From an uncultured Bacteroidota bacterium (lineage in GTDB: Bacteria > Bacteroidota > Bacteroidia > Flavobacteriales > Flavobacteriaceae), in NCBI GenBank assembly GCA_902606555.1, contig CACLGQ010000004.1:1-64000 (forward strand): a stretch of DNA of 64,000 bases, written 5' to 3'. Below, one piece after another: positions 9,160 through 17,981 of the stretch. The translations under genes were made by a program, and so were the position numbers. Position 1 is the stretch's first letter; each line of letters opens with the position of its first letter. Under the pieces are notes generated by a model. It did not search any database. It had not been told where the DNA came from and was given only the letters and a program-made list of their open reading frames with translations.

Positions 9160-10017
9160 ATGAATGTTTATCCAATTGAAGCTGGCAACTTTAAATTAGA
9201 TGGTGGTGCTATGTTTGGTGTTGTTCCAAAATCACTCTGGACAAAAACCAATCCTGCTGATGCTGATAATATGATTGAAATGTCCTCTAGGTGTATGCTT
9301 GTTGAAAACAGCGATAAACTCATACTGGTCGATACAGGAATGGGTGATAAACAATCTGAAAAGTTTTTTAAACATTATAAGCGTTGGGGCAATGATAATC
9401 TGGTTAAATCAATAAATTCTGCTGGATTTAGCGTTGATGATATAACAGATGTTCTTTTAACACATCTTCATTTTGATCATTGTGGAGGTGCTGTGGTTTG
9501 GGGCCCCTCCAAAGAGACTTACGATGTCTTGTTTAAATATGCTAATTATTGGTCTAACGAAAACCATTGGGATTGGGCAACCAGCAGCCCAAATCCAAGA
9601 GAAAAAGCTTCTTTTTTATATGAGAACCTTTTTCCAATAAAAGAGTCTGGTCAACTAAAGTTTATAAACAACATGTCTAAAGGCTTTAACTATTGTGAAG
9701 AGTTAGGTTTAGAAATATTATATGTTGATGGACATACTGAAAAACAAATGATTCCAAAAATAAAATATAAAGGGCGGGAAATAGTGTATGCAGCAGACCT
9801 AATACCAACAGCGGGTCATATTCCAGTTCCATATATTATGGGTTATGATGTTCGTCCATTAATAACAATGGTTGAAAAAACTGATTTTCTAAACGAAGCT
9901 TATGAAAATGAGTACTTGCTTTTCATGGAGCATGATCCATATCATCAGCTTGTTTCGTTAAAAAAAACTGAAAAAGGCATAAGATTTGACAAGTCTTTTT
10001 CAATAAACGAATTATAA
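9160..10017 (+). CDS. MBL-fold metallo-hydrolase
   Basis: This 285-residue protein is a metallo-beta-lactamase-fold hydrolase with the dinuclear-metal motif THLHFDHCGG (His102, His104, Asp106, His107). Downstream ligands lie in DGHTEKQ, in AADLIPTAGH and near the C-terminal EHDPYH. There is no signal peptide, so it is cytoplasmic. The overall arrangement is like lactonase/AttM-type or other small hydrolases, but the substrate cannot be assigned. It lies 18 nt after the permease and 2 nt before the M1 peptidase gene. Confidence 0.88.
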   Translation: MNVYPIEAGNFKLDGGAMFGVVPKSLWTKTNPADADNMIEMSSRCMLVENSDKLILVDTGMGDKQSEKFFKHYKRWGNDNLVKSINSAGFSVDDITDVLLTHLHFDHCGGAVVWGPSKETYDVLFKYANYWSNENHWDWATSSPNPREKASFLYENLFPIKESGQLKFINNMSKGFNYCEELGLEILYVDGHTEKQMIPKIKYKGREIVYAADLIPTAGHIPVPYIMGYDVRPLITMVEKTDFLNEAYENEYLLFMEHDPYHQLVSLKKTEKGIRFDKSFSINEL

Positions 10018-10019
10018 TT

Positions 10020-11816
10020 ATGGTTAGAATAATATTTACTTTAGTTCTTTTTCAGCTTTCTCTCTCACAAGATTACTGGCAGCAACATGTGGATTATGAA
10101 ATGAACATCAATGTTGATGTTTCGGACTTTACATACGATGGAGATCAGTCTATAGTTTATACAAACAACTCAAACGATACAATAAACAAGGTATATTACC
10201 ACTTGTTTTTCAATGCTTTTAAACCAAACAGCCAAATGGATATAAGATCTAGAACAATTAGGGATCCAGATCGAAGGGTGGGAAGCAGAATAGTTGCTTT
10301 AGATGAAAAAGATTATGGAGACATCAGTGTTAGCACATTAAAACAAGATGGAAAGGATATTTATTTTGAAGTGAACGAAACTGTTTTACTGGCAAGGCTT
10401 AACAAGCCATTATTGCCGGGTAAAAAAACAAAACTTGAAATGGTTTTCACAGCCCAAATTCCTCTGCAGATAAGAAGGTCTGGGAAGCTTAACAAAGAGG
10501 GGGTTGATATGACGATGACACAATGGTTTCCTAAGCTTGCTGAGTTTGATTCTGAAGGGTGGCATCCAAACCCATACATAGGCAGAGAGTTTCATGGGGT
10601 TTGGGGAAACTATGCGGTAAATATTACAATTGACAAAAACTATGTCATTGGTGGCACTGGATACTTACTTAATGCAAATGAAATTGGACATGGTTACTCA
10701 GAAAAAGCCCCAAAAGACAAGGAAGGGGCAACAAATACTTGGAAGTTTTATGCTCCTGATGTACATGATTTTGCTTGGGCTGCAGACCCAGACTATGTAC
10801 ATGATATTAAAAAATCTGAATCTGGAGTTGATCTTCACTTCTTTTATAAACCAACAGTAAATATTGATGACTGGAAAAAACTTCAAGAGGACTCTGTAAA
10901 ACTGATGAAATATTTTGAAGAAAGCATAGGTCCATATCCGTGGAAACAATATTCAATAATCCAAGGTGGTGATGGGGGAATGGAATATGCAATGTGTACC
11001 ATGATTACGGGTGAAAGGCCGTACCCAAGCTTGTTGGGAGTTACCGCTCATGAAATGGCACACGCATGGTTTCAACATCTTCTTGCTACCAATGAAGCTA
11101 AGCACGCGTGGATGGATGAAGGTTTTACAGAATACGTTACCTCACTTTCTGAGAACTATGTAAACGATGTGGCTCCTGAGTTTCCTCATAAGAGCAGTTA
11201 TGACAGATATTACCTTTTAGCTAGCTCTGGTTTTGAGCAGGCTCAAACAATCCACTCTGATAGGTATGATTATAATTTCGCGTATGGTGCTTCAGCTTAT
11301 AGTAAAGGTTCTGTTTTTCTTTCACAGCTTGGATATATAATTGGCAAAAAAAATCTTGATAAAACATTGAAAAGGTACTATGAAGAGTTCAAGTTTAAAC
11401 ACCCCACCCCAAATGACTTTAAAAGAGTTGCTGAAAAGGTTTCTGACCTTGAGCTTGAGTGGTATTTGAACGAGTGGACACGAACTCCCCACAAAATAGA
11501 TTATGGTATTGATATTTCTTCACTTGAAAGCGAAAGGGCAATAACGCTGAAAAGAAAAGCAAGAATTCCTATGCCTATAGAGCTGGTTGTTTCTTTTGAA
11601 GATGGATCTTCTGATCTGTACTATATACCAAACGATTTGCTACACGGCTACAAATCCTTTAACAAAGAGGTTTACTTAATGGAGCCGTGGAACTGGGCTT
11701 CAACTGAGTACGAATTTGTGGTTGAAGGAAATAAAAAAATAATAAAAATTGAAATTGATCCTAGCAAAAGAATTGCGGATGTTAACCAGCTTGATAACTC
11801 TGTAGTAATAGATTAA
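10020..11816 (+). CDS. Secreted M1 family metallopeptidase (aminopeptidase N-like)
   Basis: This is a gluzincin of family M1, predicted to trim N-terminal residues from peptides outside the cytoplasm. A signal peptide covers about residues 1-16, ending near LSLSQ. The zinc site is HEMAH (344-348) followed 18 residues later by Glu367 in WMDEGFTEY. The exopeptidase motif GGMEY is at 319-323. At 598 residues it is the shorter kind, with the N-terminal beta domain and catalytic domain but no long helical C-terminal domain. Its stop overlaps the rnpA start (TAATG). Confidence 0.92.
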   Translation: MVRIIFTLVLFQLSLSQDYWQQHVDYEMNINVDVSDFTYDGDQSIVYTNNSNDTINKVYYHLFFNAFKPNSQMDIRSRTIRDPDRRVGSRIVALDEKDYGDISVSTLKQDGKDIYFEVNETVLLARLNKPLLPGKKTKLEMVFTAQIPLQIRRSGKLNKEGVDMTMTQWFPKLAEFDSEGWHPNPYIGREFHGVWGNYAVNITIDKNYVIGGTGYLLNANEIGHGYSEKAPKDKEGATNTWKFYAPDVHDFAWAADPDYVHDIKKSESGVDLHFFYKPTVNIDDWKKLQEDSVKLMKYFEESIGPYPWKQYSIIQGGDGGMEYAMCTMITGERPYPSLLGVTAHEMAHAWFQHLLATNEAKHAWMDEGFTEYVTSLSENYVNDVAPEFPHKSSYDRYYLLASSGFEQAQTIHSDRYDYNFAYGASAYSKGSVFLSQLGYIIGKKNLDKTLKRYYEEFKFKHPTPNDFKRVAEKVSDLELEWYLNEWTRTPHKIDYGIDISSLESERAITLKRKARIPMPIELVVSFEDGSSDLYYIPNDLLHGYKSFNKEVYLMEPWNWASTEYEFVVEGNKKIIKIEIDPSKRIADVNQLDNSVVID

Positions 11817-12139
11817 TGGCTCTTTACATAAAGAACAATAAAAAAATCGAAACCATTTTTGAAAAAGGTTTTACCATAAAAGCAGATGGTCTATTGTTTA
11901 AGGGCTATGATTTTAAAGATGATGAGATAAAATACGGCGTGAGTGTTTCTAAAAAACTCTTTCCGTTAGCTATTGACAGGAACCTAATAAAAAGGAGGAT
12001 AAAAGAGCAAGCAAAAAACGTAAAGCTTACTGGCTTTATTTCAAAAGGAGTTTCTTTTTTTTTAATATACACTTCAAAGCGGGTTCTTCATTCAAATGAA
12101 ATAAAAAGAAGCATTGAGGGTTTGAGCCAAAAGCTTTAA
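11816..12139 (+). CDS. rnpA: Ribonuclease P protein component
   Basis: RnpA is the small basic protein subunit of RNase P, which cuts the 5' leader from precursor tRNAs. The 107-residue product has the family core: GVSVSKKLFPLAIDRNLIKRRIKEQ, a variant of the RNR motif in which the usual RNR triplet reads RNL, and a late IYTSKRVLHSNEIKRSI segment. Translation is coupled to the M1 peptidase gene by a 1-nt overlap. It is not beside rpmH or yidC, the usual neighbours. Its stop abuts the S9 peptidase stop on the other strand with no gap. Confidence 0.9.
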   Translation: MALYIKNNKKIETIFEKGFTIKADGLLFKGYDFKDDEIKYGVSVSKKLFPLAIDRNLIKRRIKEQAKNVKLTGFISKGVSFFLIYTSKRVLHSNEIKRSIEGLSQKL

Positions 12140-14551
12140 TTATTTGTTTTTTACATATTTTTCCAGCCATTGATCTTGCTCCCACAGAACATGATAAATG
12201 CTTTCTTTTGAAGCATAACCGTGGCTTTCTTTAGGCAACATTACAAGTCTGACTGTTGCTCCAAGACCTTTTAATGCATTAAAGTATCTTTCACTCTGCA
12301 TTGGATAAGTCCCTGAGTTATTGTCATCTTCACCATGAATCAACAATAGCGGGGTTTTCATTTTCTCGGCATGCATGAAAGGAGACATTGTATAATAAAC
12401 ACTCGGAGCCTCCCAATAGCTTCTTTGTTCGCTTTGAAAGCCGAAAGGCGTTAAAGTTCTGTTATATGCTCCGCTTCTCGCTATTCCAGCAGCATATAAA
12501 TTACTATGAGACAAAAGGTTTGCAACCATAAAAGCTCCATAACTATGTCCGCCTACTGCAACTTTTGTTCTGTCTATATAGCCCATTTTATCAACAGCGT
12601 CAATAGCCGCCTTGCCGTTTGCAACTAATTGTTTTCTAAAGCTGTCATTAGGCTCTTCATCTCCTTCTCCAATAATTGGAAAGGAAGCGTCGTCTAAAAC
12701 TACATACCCTTTTGTTACCCAATAAACCATTGATCCATAATAAGGGGATGTAAATCTATTAGCGTTTTTATTGCTTTGCGAAGCGCTGTTTCTGTCTTTA
12801 AATTCTCTAGGATATGCCCACAAAATCATTGGTGCTTTTTCTTTTTTTTCTTCCTCATAATTGACAGGTAGATAAAGAATGCCTGACAGCTCTAATCCAT
12901 CATCTCTTTTGTAGGTTATTACTTCTTTTTTTACATTTTGTAATTCTTCAAAAGGGTTTTCAAAGTCTGTTATTTTGGCTAATCTTTTGCCGTTTGTTTT
13001 TTTAGAATAATAGTTTGGATATTCAGCTGGTGATTCTATTCTCACTATTAATTCATTAGTGGCGGGGTTATAGTCTTGTATAGCCTCTACTTTGTCTGTA
13101 TATTTTGACTGGTAAACCCTTGATTTGTTTAGTGTTGTAATATTTACTTTGTCAATAAACGGAAACTGTCCCTCCTCGCTGAACCCTGCTCCTCTCAGAA
13201 ATGCACTTCCTTTGTGAAGCATCAAAACGCTTTTGTTAAATGTGTTTCTAGTTTTTAAAAAACTGCCGGGATCACTGTATATGTCTTGATAGTTTCTGTC
13301 ATACAGGACTTTGGGTTTTGAGCTTGGGCTTGAGGGGTTAAAAACATATGCTTTTCTGTTTCTTGTATCCCACCAATAATCATAAACAATAGCTGTGCTT
13401 TCAGTTCCCCAGTCAATTCCACTAAATCTATTTGTGGTTTTTACCAAGCTTTTTCCTTCTCCACTAAAAGGTGCGTCTATCTCAAAAACCTCATCTCTAT
13501 ATTCTGTTTTAATAGCTGGGTCTCCTTCGTCTAAAGCTTTTACATAAATTAGTGTTGAGGGCTTATCTGCTCTCCAGCCGTAGCTTCTTTTCCCTGTTGT
13601 TGTTGACATTCTTCCTTTTGGCAGCTCTTCAATTAAAGGCGTGTCTAAAAGGTTTGTTACCAGCTTTCCTTCCTTATTATAAACGTCTGTTTGAGAGGGG
13701 AATCTTCCGTATGTTACTAAGTATGAAAATGGTTTTTTTATTTGTGAAACCATTACATAATTTCCGTCAGGTGAGAAAGAAATTGTTCTATACATTGCGT
13801 CATCAAGCCATTTTTCATTGCTACCATTAAGTGACACTTTGTGTATAGAGGAGGTTGCAAGCTGTTCAAAGTTATGTTCATCGGATTTGTTTTTCAAAAG
13901 GTCTTGGTATGTTCTATTTTGCGCTTTTGCTCCATAGTTGTTTGAAATTGTTGGCCCATCGGGAACTATAGAGCTTGTGTCTATTAACGGCTTTCTATTT
14001 TGTGAAAGTATTTTAACCAGCACTGACTGACTGTCAGGCTGCCAGTTAATGACCCCGCCTATATTGGCATTTAATATTGCGCCTGTCAATTTAATCACGC
14101 TTGCTGTTTCAAGGTCCAAAACCCAAAGCTCAACTCCTTTTTCTGTTGTATTGGTTAATGCAATTTTGGTTTCATCAGGAGACCATGAAAAGTTCGTTAG
14201 TTTTGGGTTGTCTGGCAGGCCTGAAACTTGATTAACCGGTCCGTTTTTGTCCTTTAGTTTTTTAATTTTTACGTTATTATAAAAGGTAACTCTACTTCCA
14301 ATGTTTGTTTTTGGATTAATTCTTAAGCCTCCTAATCTTAGCTCTTTTTCAGACAAATCTGAAATAGATTTATAGTTGTCTCTATATAAAAAAACCATAT
14401 AGTTTTTTTCTTCATCATATTGAACAGACGGTGGCCTTTCAAACTCAACTAGGTTTAATATTTCTTTTGGTGGTTTTTGATATTTTATGTTTTCTTGTGC
14501 GTTTAATGAAAACGTAATTAAAAGGGTTATAAAGGTGTGTAATTTTTTCAT
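12140..14551 (-). CDS. Secreted S9 family serine peptidase (prolyl oligopeptidase type, glutamyl-endopeptidase-like)
   Basis: This 803-residue protein has an N-terminal signal peptide (cleavage near SLNA-QE), a beta-propeller region with WSPDETKIA-type repeats, and a C-terminal alpha/beta hydrolase domain. The likely triad is Ser670 in GGHSYGA, Asp743 in HGEDDNNSG and His777 in ESHGY. The GEDDNNSGTYPMQSERYF wording is like the glutamyl endopeptidase branch (S9D) related to the chloroplast enzyme. It probably degrades peptides in the periplasm. A TAGATTTA box lies just upstream on its strand. It converges exactly with rnpA. Confidence 0.9.
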   Translation of the reverse strand: MKKLHTFITLLITFSLNAQENIKYQKPPKEILNLVEFERPPSVQYDEEKNYMVFLYRDNYKSISDLSEKELRLGGLRINPKTNIGSRVTFYNNVKIKKLKDKNGPVNQVSGLPDNPKLTNFSWSPDETKIALTNTTEKGVELWVLDLETASVIKLTGAILNANIGGVINWQPDSQSVLVKILSQNRKPLIDTSSIVPDGPTISNNYGAKAQNRTYQDLLKNKSDEHNFEQLATSSIHKVSLNGSNEKWLDDAMYRTISFSPDGNYVMVSQIKKPFSYLVTYGRFPSQTDVYNKEGKLVTNLLDTPLIEELPKGRMSTTTGKRSYGWRADKPSTLIYVKALDEGDPAIKTEYRDEVFEIDAPFSGEGKSLVKTTNRFSGIDWGTESTAIVYDYWWDTRNRKAYVFNPSSPSSKPKVLYDRNYQDIYSDPGSFLKTRNTFNKSVLMLHKGSAFLRGAGFSEEGQFPFIDKVNITTLNKSRVYQSKYTDKVEAIQDYNPATNELIVRIESPAEYPNYYSKKTNGKRLAKITDFENPFEELQNVKKEVITYKRDDGLELSGILYLPVNYEEEKKEKAPMILWAYPREFKDRNSASQSNKNANRFTSPYYGSMVYWVTKGYVVLDDASFPIIGEGDEEPNDSFRKQLVANGKAAIDAVDKMGYIDRTKVAVGGHSYGAFMVANLLSHSNLYAAGIARSGAYNRTLTPFGFQSEQRSYWEAPSVYYTMSPFMHAEKMKTPLLLIHGEDDNNSGTYPMQSERYFNALKGLGATVRLVMLPKESHGYASKESIYHVLWEQDQWLEKYVKNK

Positions 14552-14676
14552 GCTTAAATCTAATAAAAGTTTGAAACTTTTTCATTAGTCTTATTTTTAT
14601 TAAATTCAATCTGTTTTTAAAATAAGCCTCCCTTCAGAGAACATTTTGGAATTAAATTGATATTAAAAAAAGAAAC

Positions 14677-16575
14677 ATGATTAAAAAAATTAAAAATATA
14701 ATGTCGTTTATAGATAAGCTGCTTAGTAGATTTAGACGGCTTTTTGTAAACAGTATTACAGCTTTTTTCTTATTGATAATAGTAATGGGCGTTATGTCTA
14801 GTATAATATCAGTATTTGACTCTGATGAGGTTGAGACGAAAGACAAAGTATTATATCTGGAACCAAAAGGAGTGATTGTGGATAAAGCAATCACAAGAGA
14901 TAATCCTTTTGAAGAGTTTGAAATTTTTGGAAGCTCCGCCAATCAAATTGAATTAAAAGATATTTTAAAAGTTATTGATAGCGCTGGTACAGATGAAAAC
15001 CTAAAAGCTATTTATCTTGATGTTGATGGGTTGAGGGCTTATTACACTTCTGCGTTAAAAATAGCAGACGCCTTACACAGGGCTAGAGAAAATGGAAAAG
15101 AAATTATTGCTTATACAAGCGGCCTTGGAACGACTGGATATCTACTTGCTTCACAAGCAAACGAAGTAATTTTAGAAAGAGACTCCTACGGTTCTGTTCG
15201 GCCTTTTGGGTTTAGCAGAGTAAGGCAATATCAAAAAGACTTCTACAAAAATATCAAGATCAATGTGAATGTTTATGCTGCTGGTGATTTTAAATCAGGG
15301 CCGGAAGGTTATTCAAGAAACAACATGTCTGAAACAGACAAGCTTGCTTGGTTGGAGTTTGTAACTCCGATTTGGGATAAATACAAAAGCAAAATGGAGG
15401 CTGGAAGGGGTTTCGAGGCGGGAAAAATTCAATATATCGGAGATAACTATCATTTGCTGGTAAGTGAAAATGGTGGAAATGACAATGAAACTGCACTTGC
15501 AATTGGTCTTGTCGACAAACTGATGACAAAACAAGAAATCAGAAACTATCTAGTTGAAAAATATGGTAATGAAGAAGAAGACGAGAAAGAAGAGAAGGAA
15601 GAACAGGATGAGGCAAAAGAAAAAGAAAAGGAATATGAGCGTCCAGAGGGAATAACAGGAAGTGAATATTTGTCCACCCTTAAGGATGAGGATATAGATA
15701 GTGAGAAAAAGAAAGTTCAAGGAAAAAACAAGATTGCGGTTATTCACGTTGAAGGTGCCATTGTAGTTGGAAACATAGGCTTCAATACTGCTGGTTCTGG
15801 TGGGATTGTAGATAACATAAACAAAGCTAGAGATGATAAAAATGTAAAGGGTATTGTTTTGAGGGTTAATAGTCCTGGCGGAGACGTCTACGCTTCTTCC
15901 ATGATTACAAATGCTTTAGAAGAGTTTCAGTCTACCGGAAGGCCTGTAATAACTTCCATGGGAGACATTGCCGCATCTGGAGGTGTTTGGGTTACCACTA
16001 CGTCTGAAGAAATTTGGGCTGAAGCAACTACTTTAACTGGGTCAATAGGTGTCTACAGTATTATTCAAGACATTTCTCCATTAGAAAAGTGGGCGGGATT
16101 TAATAATGATGGCGTGAGCATGACGAAAGCTGGTGATCTATATGACCTTAGCAGAGGAATGAATGAGGAGCTCAATAAGCAGTACAGAGAAAATACAGAA
16201 AATATCTATAAAAATTTTGTAACTAAGGTTGCCAATAATAGAGGGCTGGAGTTTTCTGAAGTTCTTAGTTTTGCGGGCGGTAGAATATGGAGGGGTGATA
16301 CTGCCCTTGAATTAGGTTTGATCGATAAATTAGGCTCCTTGGATGATGCAGTTGATTCTATGGCTTCAAAACTTAAGCTTGAAGACTATAAGGTTTTTTC
16401 TTATAATAATGAGGTAGAGTTTGAGGATTATTTAAGTTCGTTGGAAGATCTGCTGCCAATACAAGTGCAAAGTTTTTTGAAAGAATTTAGTGGTCTGAAA
16501 AGAATGTTTCTTTCTCAAAAAGACAGATATGTGGCTGCTTATTGTTTTGATTGTGGCTTTGAAAGTTTTGAATAG
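14677..16575 (+). CDS. sppA: Signal peptide peptidase SppA, long (67K) form
   Basis: SppA is a membrane-anchored Ser-Lys protease that degrades signal peptides after secretion. One membrane helix lies at about residues 25-45. The duplicated ClpP/crotonase-like domains carry the split dyad: Lys206 in AGDFKSGPEG and Ser434 in DIAASGGVW, matching the spacing of the E. coli enzyme (209/409). A very acidic, charged linker at about 298-320 (EEEDEKEEKEEQDE) joins the halves. An in-frame ATG at 14701 is an alternative start. The last residues (AYCFDCGFESFE) are Cys-containing and unusual. Confidence 0.95.
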   Translation: MIKKIKNIMSFIDKLLSRFRRLFVNSITAFFLLIIVMGVMSSIISVFDSDEVETKDKVLYLEPKGVIVDKAITRDNPFEEFEIFGSSANQIELKDILKVIDSAGTDENLKAIYLDVDGLRAYYTSALKIADALHRARENGKEIIAYTSGLGTTGYLLASQANEVILERDSYGSVRPFGFSRVRQYQKDFYKNIKINVNVYAAGDFKSGPEGYSRNNMSETDKLAWLEFVTPIWDKYKSKMEAGRGFEAGKIQYIGDNYHLLVSENGGNDNETALAIGLVDKLMTKQEIRNYLVEKYGNEEEDEKEEKEEQDEAKEKEKEYERPEGITGSEYLSTLKDEDIDSEKKKVQGKNKIAVIHVEGAIVVGNIGFNTAGSGGIVDNINKARDDKNVKGIVLRVNSPGGDVYASSMITNALEEFQSTGRPVITSMGDIAASGGVWVTTTSEEIWAEATTLTGSIGVYSIIQDISPLEKWAGFNNDGVSMTKAGDLYDLSRGMNEELNKQYRENTENIYKNFVTKVANNRGLEFSEVLSFAGGRIWRGDTALELGLIDKLGSLDDAVDSMASKLKLEDYKVFSYNNEVEFEDYLSSLEDLLPIQVQSFLKEFSGLKRMFLSQKDRYVAAYCFDCGFESFE

Positions 16576-16581
16576 TTTTTT

Positions 16582-16743
16582 TTATTTTTTCCATGTACCT
16601 CCATATTTATAATAAGGATTGTTTTCTTTGACAAATGTCAAGCAGGGCTCGCAAACAAAAACCCAATTTTTATTTGGTTTATGCTGGATTCTAAACATTG
16701 TAGAAAATGAATTTTTACAAATTTCACAATGTTTTTCTCTCAT
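16582..16743 (-). CDS. Small zinc-ribbon-like protein (53 aa), function unknown
   Basis: This gene is short and easily missed. It encodes 53 residues beginning MREKHCEICKNSF and ending NPYYKYGGTWKK. Two CxxC pairs (Cys6/Cys9 and Cys31/Cys34) about 21 residues apart suggest a single zinc ribbon, and the protein is basic. Its ATG overlaps the TGA of the upstream acetyltransferase gene in an ATGA junction, so it is very probably translated by coupling as the last gene of an rpiB-elaA unit. I do not recognise a named family. The clean four-Cys pattern and the coupled start support a real gene rather than chance. Confidence 0.75.
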   Translation of the reverse strand: MREKHCEICKNSFSTMFRIQHKPNKNWVFVCEPCLTFVKENNPYYKYGGTWKK

Positions 16744-17186
16744 AAATCTAGATACATTGCTGTGTGTGGAATTCCATCTTCCATGTACTCTTCGCCTTTA
16801 GCTGTAAAGCCGCGTGATGCATAAAATTCTTTTAAATATGATTGTGCAGAGATTTTAATCGGTGATTGTTTTTTGGCTTTTAAATGCTCTAATGATTTAT
16901 CAACTAGCAGATGACCATAACCCTCTCCTCTATGGTTTTTTTTAACAACTGTTCTTCCAAATGAAGCTTCTTTAAAATATGTGTTTTTAAGAAACACTCT
17001 AGTATAGCCTACTAGCTCTTTGTCAACATGAAGCATGATGTGGTCTGCTTGTTTGTCTTTTCCGTCTACATCTTGATAAGCACACTCTTGCTCAACAATA
17101 AAAACCTCGGACCTTAAACTAAAAATATCGTTGATTTCTTTTCTAGAAAGATCATTCCAGGTTTTTACTTCTAGGGTCATAGACAC
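16740..17186 (-). CDS. GNAT family N-acetyltransferase, ElaA type
   Basis: This is a 148-residue GNAT acetyltransferase of the ElaA kind, with the acceptor substrate unknown. The ElaA-like opening LRSEVFIVEQECAYQDVDGKD and the acetyl-CoA loop HRGEGYGHLLV (R/Q-x-x-G-x-G/A pattern) are visible. There is a choice of starts, ATG 17186 or ATG 17180, both just after the rpiB stop (17189). The 3' end is joined by ATGA overlap to the small zinc-ribbon gene. The three genes rpiB, elaA-like and zinc ribbon look like one transcript. Confidence 0.9.
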   Translation of the reverse strand: MSMTLEVKTWNDLSRKEINDIFSLRSEVFIVEQECAYQDVDGKDKQADHIMLHVDKELVGYTRVFLKNTYFKEASFGRTVVKKNHRGEGYGHLLVDKSLEHLKAKKQSPIKISAQSYLKEFYASRGFTAKGEEYMEDGIPHTAMYLDL

Positions 17187-17188
17187 TC

Positions 17189-17617
17189 TTATTTATTTAT
17201 TTTATTAACCCTTCTTTCGTGTCTTCCTCCTTCAAACGCTGTAGTTAAAAAAACATCTACTATTTCAATTGTTTCTTTGCTTGAAAGGAATCTTGCGGGC
17301 AAACTCAGAACGTTTGCGTTGTTGTGTTGTCTTGAAAGCGATGCCAGTTCTTTGTTCCAACATATGGCGGCTCTTACCCCATTGTACTTGTTTGCAACCA
17401 TGCTTACTCCGTTTCCAGATCCACAAATTATGATGCCTATTTGTTCATTGTTTTCAGAAACCTCTTTAGCAAGCGGATGAATAAAGTCTGGGTAATCAAC
17501 GCTTTCTCCGCTATCATCTCCATAATTTTTTACCGTATGACCCTTTGCTTTTATGTGCTCAACTATTTCTTTTTTTAGTTCTGTGCCTGCATGATCATTT
17601 GATATAAGTATGTTCAT
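17189..17617 (-). CDS. rpiB: Ribose-5-phosphate isomerase B
   Basis: RpiB interconverts ribose-5-phosphate and ribulose-5-phosphate in the pentose phosphate pathway. The 142-residue product has the family hallmarks: SNDHAGTELK at the N-terminus, the anion hole and catalytic Cys65 in CGSGNGVSMVANK, the NNANVLSLPAR segment, and GGRHERRVNKI at the end. It is the first gene of a minus-strand unit reading into an acetyltransferase and a zinc-ribbon gene. The 364-bp region upstream separates it from the divergent rnr. Confidence 0.94.
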   Translation of the reverse strand: MNILISNDHAGTELKKEIVEHIKAKGHTVKNYGDDSGESVDYPDFIHPLAKEVSENNEQIGIIICGSGNGVSMVANKYNGVRAAICWNKELASLSRQHNNANVLSLPARFLSSKETIEIVDVFLTTAFEGGRHERRVNKINK

Positions 17618-17981
17618 ATCTACGGTTTGTTTGTTAATAATTGTTAACTAATTTAAAAAGCTTTGCTTTATTAGATTATATAAACAAAATTAAGCTAATT
17701 ATTGACAAAAATGTTTTTATTATTTATCAATATATACTCTTTTCAACTTGTCTTGATAACAACCGCAAATAATTGATTATCATTTAATTTATATAAACAT
17801 TGTATTGTTTGTTTCTAGTTAATAAAATCTGAGAAAGGTGTTTTAATTAAGTTATTATAGATTTCAACAAGCAATAATAATCATATAAATTTTAAATTAA
17901 ATATTATATAATTATAATGAATAAAAAATTGTTGTTAACTGTTTTTCTACCAAAATATAAAACTACTTTTACTTAAGATTT
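17618..17981. other. 364-bp intergenic region between rpiB and rnr
   Basis: This is the longest gene-free stretch in the window and is very AT-rich. It separates divergent genes, so it should hold promoters for both. I see an 11-nt direct repeat TTATATAAACA at 17676-17686 and 17789-17799, several GTTAAC or GTTAATAA motifs near both ends, and a TACTTTTA (17964-17971) that might be a weak -7 box for rnr. No open frame with coding character, no tRNA and no strong hairpin is evident. Confidence 0.5.

Noticed and set aside
10630-10860. Alternative-frame open stretch within the M1 peptidase gene
   Set aside because: Composition follows the overlapping peptidase frame and there is no start context or domain.
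13552-13830. Plus-strand open frame of about 90 codons inside the S9 peptidase gene
   Set aside because: It is antisense to a well-supported catalytic-family gene, with no recognisable domain and no promoter; a shadow frame.
15550-15747. Antisense hydrophobic frame opposite the sppA acidic linker
   Set aside because: Phe/Leu-rich content is simply the complement of GAA/GAG-rich codons for the Glu/Lys linker.
17618-17981. Replication origin
   Set aside because: AT-rich and within 10 kb of parS, but I could not find a cluster of DnaA boxes (TTATCCACA-like) and gene orientation does not switch here.
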